Assembly (NCBI GenBank): GCA_031835245.1
Contig: JAVKOQ010000371.1
Location: 1-49,000 of the forward strand
DNA length: 49,000 nucleotides
Direction of reading: 5' to 3'
From: Balamuthia mandrillaris
Lineage: Eukaryota; Discosea; Longamoebia; Balamuthiidae
The position numbers were made by a program, and so were the translations under genes. The notes beneath the pieces were generated by a model. The model was not told the DNA's origin and made no database searches. It saw only the letters and a list, made by a program, of their open reading frames with translations. This document shows positions 1 through 9,241 of this stretch, piece by piece (the first letter of the stretch is position 1; each line of letters starts with the position of its first letter).

Positions 1-200
1 TGTTGGAAAACCAACTATTATGACTTCTTGTCGACACTCTCCCCGATACCTCCAATTTTTCTTGCCCTTTTTATTTTCCCCTTTTCCTCGCGACACATTC
101 AAAGCACACACTTTGGTCCACACCCCTTTTCTTGTGAATAAACCCAGAGTCGCTTACGTGCCGTCCCTTTCTTGATCCGCAGGGTTATTCCCCATCAACA
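1..200 (+). repeat. 5' LTR of the chromovirus-like element
   Basis: This 200-bp repeat starts TGTTGG and ends CATCAACA. It matches the copy at 5369-5568 at all but about one position. It begins exactly at the window edge, so no target-site duplication can be read on this side. The AATAAA at about 138-143 is a plausible polyadenylation signal inside the LTR. Confidence 0.95.
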
Positions 201-248
201 TTTTTTTAAGCGAACTCTTCGCGGCAAGAACGGTTCAACCTCACCACA

Positions 249-2600
249 ATGAGCGACGACGACAAGTGCGACGCTCAACGTTGGGACGATTTATCCCCCG
301 CGGAACTTCGTCTTCTCATCGAAAAGGAGCAAGCCTCCATCCTACACCTCAAGGTCACACGGGACGAGCTCCTCGAATCTCTGGGCAAACACCAGCCGGT
401 CAACGAGGATGAAATCTTCGCCCAACTTATGGCCACAAAACGGGAGCTCTACTCCGCAGAGCAATACATCCAGAAACTGGAGCACGCTCTCCAGCAAGCA
501 GAGCAGAGAGACCCACAATACCTCTCAAAACGGCTCGACAGCCTCGAGCATCAAACCTCCAACATCTCCTACCTCGTAGAAGCTGTTGATGTCCTCCTTA
601 AGCGCACCGACAAGTCCGTCTTCGAGCGCCACGAGACAATCGTCACAAACACCATCACACACGTGGACAAGCGGTTCGACACCCTTACCCGCATCGTGAA
701 CAATATCGCAGACCGCCTTGAGCGCATCGAGCTCAACCAGGTAGTCATAACCCAACGGCAACCACACACCGAGCCCGAGAAGGTCAAAGAAGGCGAAGAG
801 AGCCTCTTCTTCGACAGCCCACCCCACGTAGCGAACACACCCTACCGTGCAGCTGACACACCTTTCACAGTGCGCCCGTTATTCTCCCCTTCGGCACGAC
901 CTACCTCTCTGGACTCTCCTTCATTTTCCTCCAAGATTCCGACTGGTCTACCCGCTTACAACCCCGAGCGTGACGGCGACCCGGAACCCTTTCTTCGGCA
1001 ACTGGAGAACAACCTTCAGATTGTCAACCTTCACCCCAGCATGTGGAACATGGCCCTCGCTAAATACACACAAGGGTCCAAGATCGCTTCCCACTGGGTA
1101 CAAAACAATATAGTTATACCCCGCTTGTCATGGCACGAGGCCAGAGACCTCTTCGCCACCCACTTCGGCAGCGCGGAACTTCAAACCCGTCTCCATGACG
1201 AGTTCTTCAAACTTAGCCACCGACCCAAGGAACCGGTGAGAAAGGTCATCGAGAGGATAGACAACATCCTTCAACAGATGACTGAGCAGCCGTCTGAAGC
1301 GCAGAAAATAGCCGCACTGAAACGCTGTCTCAACCCTTGCCTCCTGGAATCAGTCAGCAACGTGCTACTCTTGCGGAACGCAGAGAAATACGACCAAGCT
1401 GTACAGATAGCTCTTAGCGTTGAAGCTAATCTTTACACACACAAAGCTCCCTCTAGTACGAGCTGCCCTCTTCACCCAACATCCGGACATTCAGCAGCTG
1501 AATGTAAACGGATTAAACAGATGAAAGACGGCACCCAGACGCCTAGCAAAGCCAACACCGGCCAACGCCACAATGGCAACAACAACGGGTCCTCCTCATC
1601 TTCTTCCTCATCATCAGGACATCCTCCGTCCTCCAACAAACACACCTGCCGTAAGTGCTCAGCGCCCTGGCATCCTGGTCATCAGTGTAAACCCCGCCAG
1701 CCTGCAGCACTCAACGCTAGCCAAGCGCAGACATCAACGTCTCAGCAACCGGCTTCGGCATCATTGCCACCTTCGTCACCGTCTCCTTCACCAGCTCCTT
1801 CACCGGCTCCGCCTCCTTCTGGCACCAACCAGCCATCCACCAATGCACTGGACGCTACCGCAAAGCAGGAGTTCATGGAAGCAGTCCGCCACGCCTGGGA
1901 GATTCAAGGCAACGTAGAGCTTGCTGCCATCGACCTTAACTCCCTCCTTCACCCTGGCAACGCTTCTGACTCTGCTACGGACGCTCCCAGCCCTGTAGTC
2001 ACCCCTGAAGCTATTCATGTGGAAGGTCTCGACACAGACGACGACGACGACGTAGAAGACGACTGCGAGGACAAAGTGGAACCTCCCATCACGGCTCCCA
2101 TCCTCCTTAACCGTCAGCGCGCCACAGCCTTCATAGACTCTGGTGCATCACACTCCTTCATCTCTCCAGCAGCAGCGGAAAGATACCTCCACCCAACATC
2201 CTGTAAATGCCACCACACCATCATCTCCAACATAGACGATATGGAAATCATGTTAGGCGACAGGTCCACCACCCACGTTACCCGCCGTGCGGCACACGTC
2301 CGCATCGACTGTGGTTCTCGCAAGTTGTTTCACCACTTCTTCATCATGCCTCTTCAAGGTGAGCATGAGATCCTATTTGGAAGAGACATCATGCGACGCA
2401 TTAGCGTTGGTCTTTTCGGCCTTCCTGTGCGTTATCCTCTTCCTAGCGAACGAGAAGAATTCAAGGAAGACGACTCCAACATTTCCGACAAGGACAAATG
2501 TGTTGAGCTTCCTCCTCCTCCCGACACTGCTCGAAAGATCGCTGAAGGCATCCACGACGCGCTCCAGCGCAACCAGCAAGTGCCTCACGGCCCCAGCAGT
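249..2600 (+). other. gag and protease region of the chromovirus-like element
   Basis: Opens at an ATG 48 bp after the 5' LTR. The product has a long N-terminal helical region, a capsid-like segment, a Ser/Pro-rich linker, the zinc knuckle CRKCSAPWHPGHQC and an acidic stretch before the retropepsin-type DSGASHSF site. In this family Gag packages the RNA and the protease matures the polyprotein. The right boundary is approximate because the frame runs on into the start of reverse transcriptase. Confidence 0.85.
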
Positions 2601-2639
2601 TCCCTTCCGGAAAGTGTAATTTACCTTAACACCGGCGAT

Positions 2640-5347
2640 GCCAAACCTGTTTTCCGCAAACAGTACCTATCCCCGAGATCTATCACAACTCAGTCTTTAG
2701 GCAACTCACCGAATGGCTCCGACACGGCGTCATTGCACTCTCTTCACTCGACTGCCAATGGAATTCTCCCATCCTTCCAGTCCCCAAAAAAGACGAACAT
2801 GGCAAATGGTCGAAAGTCAGAATCTGTATTGACCCTGGTGGCATTAACCCTCTCCTCGCTGATGACGAGTACCCGATCGAGGACACCAAAGTTCTCATCG
2901 AACGAGCTCTAGGCCTCAAATGGGCTACCCTTTTGGACCTCGTCTGGTCCTACAACCAAATCCTGGTTTATCCACCTCACCAAGAAAAGCTTACCTTCAC
3001 ATGGTATGGCGTACGGCTCAAGTTCGTAGGCGCACCTTTCGGCGTCAAGCACGTTCAGGCTGTCATGTCCCGCTTCATCGCAGCCGCCCTTCGCCTCCTG
3101 ATCGACATCTCCTCCCACTACGTGGACGATATCTTGGTCTTCACCAAATCCTCTTCGCTGGAACAGCACATCAGTGACATCGTCAAGGTCATCGATGCCC
3201 TCACTGTTGCAGGCCTCCGCCTCCGCCTCGAGAAATGCCAGTTTGGATATACCCGAGTGCGACTCCTTGGTCATATTGTATCAAGAGATGGCCGCCTACC
3301 TGACCTAGAGAAAATCTCTACCTTTTCTACTTTACCTACTCCCACCACAGGCAAACAAATACAGAGTATCCTAGGTTTCACCAACTTCCTTCGGGACTAC
3401 ATCCCTCGCTACGCAGAGATCGCGGCACCCCTCGAACCTCTCCGGAACGTCCCTGATATCCGACCTTATTGGAATGACGACTGTCAACAAGCACTTGACA
3501 CTTTCAAGCGCGTCATCTCCAGTCCAACCATCTTAAGCGCACCAGATTGGGACAAACCCTTTCGTGTTGGCACCGACGCTTCTCAGCATGGTGTTGGCGC
3601 TGTACTTTACCAAGAAGACGACAACGGCAAGCGTAGCTACATCTGCTTCGCCAGCAAGGCTCTTAACCCCGCTCAACGCAATTATCCTTCCATCAAACGA
3701 GAGCTGCTTGCCATCATCTTCGCGCTTCGCAGATTCCACTACTACCTCATCGGCCGACGCTTCCTACTCTACACGGACCACAGACCTCTTGTGCATCTTT
3801 TCAACGCAAAAGACCTCAACAGCATGCTCGCACACTGGGCTCTTGTAATCCTTCACTACGACTTCGAGGTTTTCCATCGGCCTGGCATTCATCATATCTT
3901 AGAGGACTCCCTCTCGCGATTGTACGCTCCTTCCATCCTCGGCAATGCACCGCTGAATGTTCCTCAAGTTCCTCAGAGCGCCAAAACTCTGGCCCCTAAA
4001 CCCAAAGTCAACAACATCGAACTCGACGACAGCCAACTCTCGGCTCCCTCACGTACGTTAAACGACTTCATCAAGGACCTTCTCAGCAAAACGGTTCCTC
4101 CACCCAACGAACGTCAACAAATCTTGGAACGACTCCACTCCATCGGCCACGAAGGTGCTGAAAGCCTCCTTCGCAAAGTGCTTAAGGAAGGTTACTTCTG
4201 GCCCAACATCCGCAATGACTGCCACAACACAGCACGCCATTGCAAGGAATGCCTTCGCTTCAACGTCACACGGCTCGGCTTCCACCCTCTCAAGTCGATA
4301 CATGCTACTTTTCCTTTCGAGCATATCGCCATCGACCTTACTGGCCCCTTGCAAACAGACTTCATGGGCTATCAATACATCTTCATCATCACGGACATCG
4401 CCACACGTTTTACGATTCTCCGCCCTCTCAAGGACAAATCCGCGGAAGAAGTCTCCCGTGAGTTTGTCAAGATCATCTGCGAACTCGGCTTCCCCAAAAT
4501 CGTCCAGTCTGACAACGGCACTGAATTTGTCAACAAAATCATGTCCGCAGTACGTGACCAGGCAGGTTTCGACCACCGGTTCATCTCTTCATACCACCCA
4601 CGAGCCAACGGAGCTGCAGAAAGCCACGTCAAGCTCACCAAATCCATGCTCCTGAAATCCCTTAAAGGCGACCTCGGACACTGGTCCACGTTCCTCCCCA
4701 TTGCTCAATTCGCCCTGAATCAGCGCATATCCCGTCGCTCAGACTCCAAACCCTTTGAGCTCTTCTTCGGCAGGCCTCTTTCCTACCCAGAAAACTACTT
4801 TGAAAGCATATCCAAGCTTAAAACTCCTCGTGAGATCACCTCTCTCACCAAGGTCATGCTGCAAATCGTCTACCCCTCCATCTACGAAAAGGTTGCCAAA
4901 TACTCCGCTAACGTAGAAAAGTATTTCAACGCCAACAACAAAATCACCCATTTTTCTCCCGGCGACAAGGTAATGCTGAAAAACTCGTCAGCAAACTCCA
5001 AAACCGATCCTAAATATCTCGGCCCCTTCATCATCCACCACTGCACCAACAACGGAGCCTACGTCCTTCAGGACATCACTGGCGACATACTCCCTGACAA
5101 GGTTCCTCCAAGTGCTCTCAAGCTTGTTGATCCCAACACTCCTTTTGAAGATAAGCACTTCGAAGTTGAAAAGGTCCTCGACCATGACGGCCCACCTTCT
5201 GACCGCTACTATCTCGTGAAGTGGAAAGGATACCCCGACTCGGATAACTCCTGGGTTGCAGCCAAGGACTTCGGCTCCCAGCGACCCATCACCACCTACT
5301 GGGGGAAGAAGTACCCCAAGACCAAGAAACGTCGCAAACGGCGTTAG
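2640..5347 (+). other. pol region with chromodomain
   Basis: Holds reverse transcriptase, RNase H, integrase and a chromodomain in the canonical Ty3/gypsy order. Visible motifs include YVDDILVF (RT), FRVGTDASQHGVGAVL (RNase H), an H-H-C-C finger, SDNGTEF with DDE spacing (integrase), and YYLVKWKGYPDSDNSWV (chromodomain). The region is not one continuous frame with gag-protease. Confidence 0.9.
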
Positions 5348-5368
5348 TTCTCTTTGGGAAGGCAGTGA

Positions 5369-5568
5369 TGTTGGAAAACCAACTATTATGACTTCTTGTC
5401 GACACTCTCCCCGATACCTCCAATTTTTCTTGCCCTTTTTATTTTCCCCTTTTCCTCACGACACATTCAAAGCACACACTTTGGTCCACACCCCTTTTCT
5501 TGTGAATAAACCCAGAGTCGCTTACGTGCCGTCCCTTTCTTGATCCGCAGGGTTATTCCCCATCAACA
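5369..5568 (+). repeat. 3' LTR of the chromovirus-like element
   Basis: This is the second copy of the 200-bp terminal repeat, about 99.5% identical to the first. It is preceded by the purine-rich stretch GGGAAGGCAGTGA, a likely polypurine tract. The near identity indicates a geologically recent insertion. Confidence 0.95.
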
Positions 5569-5569
5569 A

Positions 5570-5587
5570 GGTTATTCCCCATCAACA
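5570..5587 (+). repeat. 18-bp duplicate of the LTR end
   Basis: The sequence GGTTATTCCCCATCAACA repeats the last 18 bp of the 3' LTR immediately outside it. It then abuts the 18S rRNA fossil. It could be the remnant of an older LTR into which the young element inserted, or a local duplication. The missing left flank prevents a choice. Confidence 0.85.
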
Positions 5588-6055
5588 TGGTTAAGACTAT
5601 AACAGTATTTATTCATCTTTGATCCCCTAACTTTTGTTTTTGATTAATGAAAACATCCTTGACAAATGCTTTCACAGAAGTTAATCTTTCATAAAGCCAA
5701 GAATTTCACCTTTGACAATTAAATATTAATGTCCCTAACTGTCCCTATCAATCATTTTTCCCTACTTAGATATCAACAAAATAAGCAGAGAGGCTTATTC
5801 CATTATCCCATGCCAATATATTCAATGACAGTTTTTGACTTGTCTGCTTTGAACATTCTAATTTTTTCAAAGTAAATGGTCCGGGCCTCCAGCTCTACTC
5901 CCACCTGAAGGCAGAAGCAGAACCTTTGGTTCCCCACTAAGTGAATAGCAGGGATGAGAACTCGGACAAGAGGAGTGAGCAGGATGGTGCTCACCTATTT
6001 CAGCAGACCAGCCCTTTCAAACACTCCAAGATCCAACTATGAGCTTTTTAACTGC
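5588..6055 (-). pseudogene. 18S rRNA pseudogene, downstream piece
   Basis: Read on the minus strand, this matches the middle of eukaryotic 18S rRNA. It starts at the conserved stretch GTTAAAAAGCTC, runs through a variable V4-like segment, then TACTTTGAAAAAATTAGA, GGTGAAATTCTTGG and TTTTCATTAATCAA, and ends near AGTCTTAACC. The conserved blocks carry many C-to-T and G-to-A changes at former CpG sites, so it is not functional. The variable region resembles acanthamoebid-type V4 by eye. The 3' end stops at the LTR remnant. Confidence 0.93.
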
Positions 6056-6057
6056 CT

Positions 6058-6204
6058 AAATAACAATACAAGTCTTGCAAAAAGACTTGTAATTGGAATG
6101 AGTACAATTTAAATCCCTTAATGAGTAACAATTGAAGGGCAAGTTTGGTGCCAGCAGCCACAGTGATTCCAGCTCCAATAGCATATATTAAAGTTGTTGC
6201 AGTT
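6058..6204 (+). pseudogene. 18S rRNA pseudogene, upstream piece (opposite orientation)
   Basis: On the plus strand this matches the 18S segment just upstream of the previous piece: CTTGTAATTGGAATGAGTAC, the 530-loop block TGCCAGCAGCC, and TTAAAGTTGTTGCAGTT. The expected GCCGCGGTAA reads GCCACAGTGA and AGCGTATATT reads AGCATATATT, both CpG-type transitions. The two pieces overlap by about 6 bp in 18S coordinates and face in opposite directions. Confidence 0.93.
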
Positions 6205-8115
6205 GGTTAAGGCCTTGGTTGCTTTGTTGCATTATTTCTTTCTCTTTGTTCTTCTAGCAAGACAGCCCACAAAATACCATGCTAGGATGGATTTTGTGGC
6301 TTTCTTTGCCTTTGGTTCAGAGAACAATAATTTGCGTTGAAGGTTTGCTTTTTTGCTGTGCTGAGCTGAAGCAAACTATGTGTTTCCACAACTTGTTGTT
6401 ACACTCAAACACTGCTTTTCCTGCTGTCTTGTTTGCACACCATTCTCCTGAGAAGTTCCAGGTTTTTTTCCCAGGAAGTAAAAATTTACTTCCTACCAGG
6501 ACTTTTTTTTCTTGCAAACTACCCTTGTTTCCCTTCATCTCTCACCACTGCCCTCCATTACTCCTTCCCTGAGGAAGAAGCGGCTGCAGCACAACCATAA
6601 GAACCAAGAGACCAGTGTACTTGTGATTGGTTTGTGTATGATCTGTTTTTGTACAGAGCACATCACATACAAACTCCCCTCTTACTGGGGTGTCTTTCTT
6701 TGCTACCCTTACCACGCTGCCCTTCACTCCCTCTCCTAGCAGGGATCACTTAAGATCACCACCCAAAAGAAGAAATGTGTTGAAGCAGCAAGGCAAGCAT
6801 TCAAGTCCAAGAACCCTTGCTCTTGAAAAGAGCCGGATCTCAAAACCCTTTCTCTTCCCATCCTTGCATCTTGCGTCACAAGGACTCAGAAGACAAAGCT
6901 TGCCTTGGTGAGCTTCGGTCTGGCCCAGGGTTTATCAACAGCCAAGAAAGACAAAAACAGTGCTTGCCTCTCAGCTCTTTCCCTCAACCATCCCTTTGCT
7001 CCACAGGACAAACCTTTCCCATCCTCAAACCCACCTTGAGAGCAGCAGCCTGGAAGAAAAGAAGATAGGCAACTGGTCACAGCTGGTTTGTGGCAGATCT
7101 GTGCACCTTTTTTTTTTGCTGCTCTTCCTTCTTCCTCTACTTTCTCTTTTTTCACTCCAACCAGAGAACACGCAAGAGAAAAATGATCACCTGACCAGGG
7201 CTACTAATGCAGCTGGTAGGAACCATGCTATGAACTCACAGCATGTGCGGAATTTCCTTCCTTCTTCCTTCTTATCTGCTGCTTCAGTGTCTGCATCCTC
7301 CCTTTGCTCCTGTGCTTTGAACAGCGATTTTTTCTCTTGTTTTCTCATTGGTGCACCCCTTTATTTTGTGCCAACAAGCAGTTGTGCTTTAATGGACAGA
7401 GGAGTGTTGGAAAACTCCAGCATAGTAGCTCTTCTTTCTGCTGAGTTCTCCTTCTGCTGTTGACCTGAGGAAACCTCTCATCTTTCCCTTTTCCTTTTTT
7501 TTTTATGTTTCCTTTTTTCTTCTTTCCCTTTTATGCTAATATTTCTTTTTCTTCTTTTATAGTTCTTTCTTTCAGTTTAAATACTGCTTCTTCTACTTTC
7601 TTTCTTTCTTCTCTCAGGACAACTTACAACAAAATACTCTACTTGTATTCTTTTAGTAAATTAAGTTCAGGTCTCATACTTACTTTGTCTTCGCTATCAT
7701 TCCCATTCTTATTTTACAACAGGAGGAAATATTTTATTGCCATTTTAACCCATGTTGATTTTACAAATTTAGACTCCTCATAATCTATGCTAAACTTTTT
7801 TTGAGAAGTCCATTGGCTATCTATTTGGCTGAATGTAAAACTTGTATGAGCCTCTTTGACTCAGGGTGTTGACCAATAAAACCAACTCTTTTTTCCCTTT
7901 TTTCTTTTCTATTAACAATTTTTGTCAGCCTTCATTGATCTTTAACCTCACCATTCCAGATGTTGAGAATTACTCTCACTATATCAGCTCTGTTGCCCCT
8001 TTTCCTTTTCTTTCTTCTTATGGACCAATCACCTGCCACTACATCACTAGGCTTCTTCCTTTTATTCCATTGCTTCCTTTTCTCTTTCTTTTAGTTAATT
8101 TTGTTTTTGTTTACA
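6205..8115. other. AT-rich, CpG-poor stretch with no recognised gene
   Basis: No gene is supported here. 6205-7100 is mixed sequence without a recognisable product. 7100-8160 is T-rich to pyrimidine-rich and makes long but low-complexity Phe/Ser/Leu frames. Like the flanks, it has few CpG dinucleotides, so it is probably old decayed repeat DNA. Confidence 0.6.
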
Positions 8116-9010
8116 CTACACCTTTCCCTCTTGACACCTTTTGTTCCCTTGTTCCCTTTGAATAATACTATTATTGTCATCATTATCACTAATAGTAAGG
8201 ACAAATTTACTTAATAACTTTTTGTCAGTCTTGTTGGAGCAAGAGGACACAAGGTGACCTTGCTGCTTGCACTTGTAATATACATGTTGTTCAGCTGTTA
8301 AACAAAATGAAGTTGGTTTAAAAAAAGGTAACAAGGTAGGCAAAAAAGAGGACAAATAAGTAAGCTGGATGGCTTGGAGATTAGCTTCTATGGCTATTGC
8401 AGTCACAGCTTTGTTGAAATTGTTGGACAAGTTGATAGCAAAGGCAGATGTTAAATGCATATGAAGGTCCTTGTTTACTGCATCATGTAGCATAGAGGCT
8501 AAAAAGTCCATTGATGGAGGCGAGATTTTTTGGTTGCACATCTCCAAGATTTTTTCACTAATGGAACAAACAGACTCTGTAGGACCAGCTCAGAGGAAAT
8601 GAAGCTTTTTATGAACTATAAAGTTGGATTTGAGAGGGACATAGTGGTTAACAAAGATGGCTTTAACCATAGTCCATGTGTTGATGGGGAATAACCCTGT
8701 GGATCAAGAAAGGGACGGCATGTAAGTGACTCTGGGTTTATTCACAATAAAAGGGGTGTGGACCAAAGTGTGTGCTTTGAATGTGTTATGAGGAAAAGGG
8801 GAAAATAAAAAGGGTGAGAAAATTTGGAGGTATCAGGGAGAGTGTCAATAAGAAGTCATAATAGTTGGTTTTCCAACACATGGAGTACCAGGGAGTGTTG
8901 GCAGACAGATTAATGAACACTAGTACAAAGCTCTTATTGCCAATATCATTAATCTGTCTGCCAAAGTCTAGCATTCTGGTGACTGTCTTACAAATAGAAC
9001 TTGAGGGCAT
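8116..9010 (-). mobile_element. gag-like retroelement fossil
   Basis: Minus-strand remnants look like a retroelement gag. There is a capsid-like helical region, and nearer the low-coordinate end a decayed zinc-knuckle-like segment (about 8245-8290). It is broken, with several defects, and is interrupted by a solo LTR of the young family. Few CpGs remain, which suggests considerable age. It could be part of the gypsy lineage to its right or a separate family. Confidence 0.6.
8679..8878 (-). mobile_element. solo LTR of the chromovirus-like family
   Basis: This is a 200-bp copy of the young element's LTR in reverse orientation, with TG...CA ends and no internal region. CATG stands immediately on both sides (8675-8678 and 8879-8882), a 4-bp target-site duplication. 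It differs from the young LTR mostly at CpG positions. Solo LTRs arise by recombination between the two ends of a full element. Confidence 0.93.
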
Positions 9011-9071
9011 GAATGAAAGTTGACAGTGTAATAAGGCTGGTAGGAGAACAACCTAACAGACACCAACCCTA

Positions 9072-9241
9072 TGGGTATAGGGAAAAAGACCTTTAATAGA
9101 ATGATAAGAAGAGGTATATATACAAGGAGAGATAGGGATAGGTATTATGGAAGAGTAGTATAACACTTCCCCCTCCCAGGCCAAAGTCACTTTGTGATTG
9201 ACTATCAGGCTGATAATCATGATATCACTCTTCAATATGCC
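9072..9241 (-). repeat. LTR-like repeat, second gypsy lineage (3' side)
   Basis: Begins TGGGTATAGG and ends near CTTCAATATGCC. It shares several blocks, such as CCTTTAATAGAATGA and GGAGAGATAGGGAT, with the repeat at 13327-13461. The two differ by substitutions and by an insertion of about 30 bp, consistent with age. Confidence 0.75.

Larger units (their letters stand above)
1..5568 (+). mobile_element. Ty3/gypsy chromovirus-like LTR retrotransposon
   Basis: Complete-length element bounded by two 200-bp direct repeats with TG...CA ends. Parts in order, positions approximate: gag with an N-terminal coiled coil and capsid-like region (950-1500), a CX2CX4HX4C zinc knuckle (about 1650), an aspartic protease with a DSGA motif (about 2140), reverse transcriptase with YVDD (about 3120), RNase H (about 3560-3900), an integrase with HHCC finger and DDE core (about 4130-4900), and a C-terminal chromodomain (about 5150-5290). 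The chromodomain places it among chromoviruses, which target marked chromatin. A purine-rich tract just before the right LTR is a candidate polypurine tract. The element lies in two long frames, so it carries about one or two breaks relative to one continuous pol, unless frameshifting is used. The LTR match implies recent insertion. Its left flank is outside the window. Confidence 0.95.

Noticed and set aside
201-248. tRNA-primed primer-binding site after the 5' LTR
   Set aside because: No clear complement to a tRNA 3' end was recognised; self-priming, known in some chromoviruses, cannot be judged by eye.
4058-4576. Long antisense frames within the retrotransposon
   Set aside because: They are shadows of the pol frame.
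5588-6204. Functional rRNA gene
   Set aside because: Only about 0.6 kb is present, in two opposed pieces with many changes in invariant positions.
6960-8165. Long Phe/Ser/Leu-rich plus-strand frames
   Set aside because: The DNA is pyrimidine-rich and low in complexity, with no domain, splice pattern or start context.
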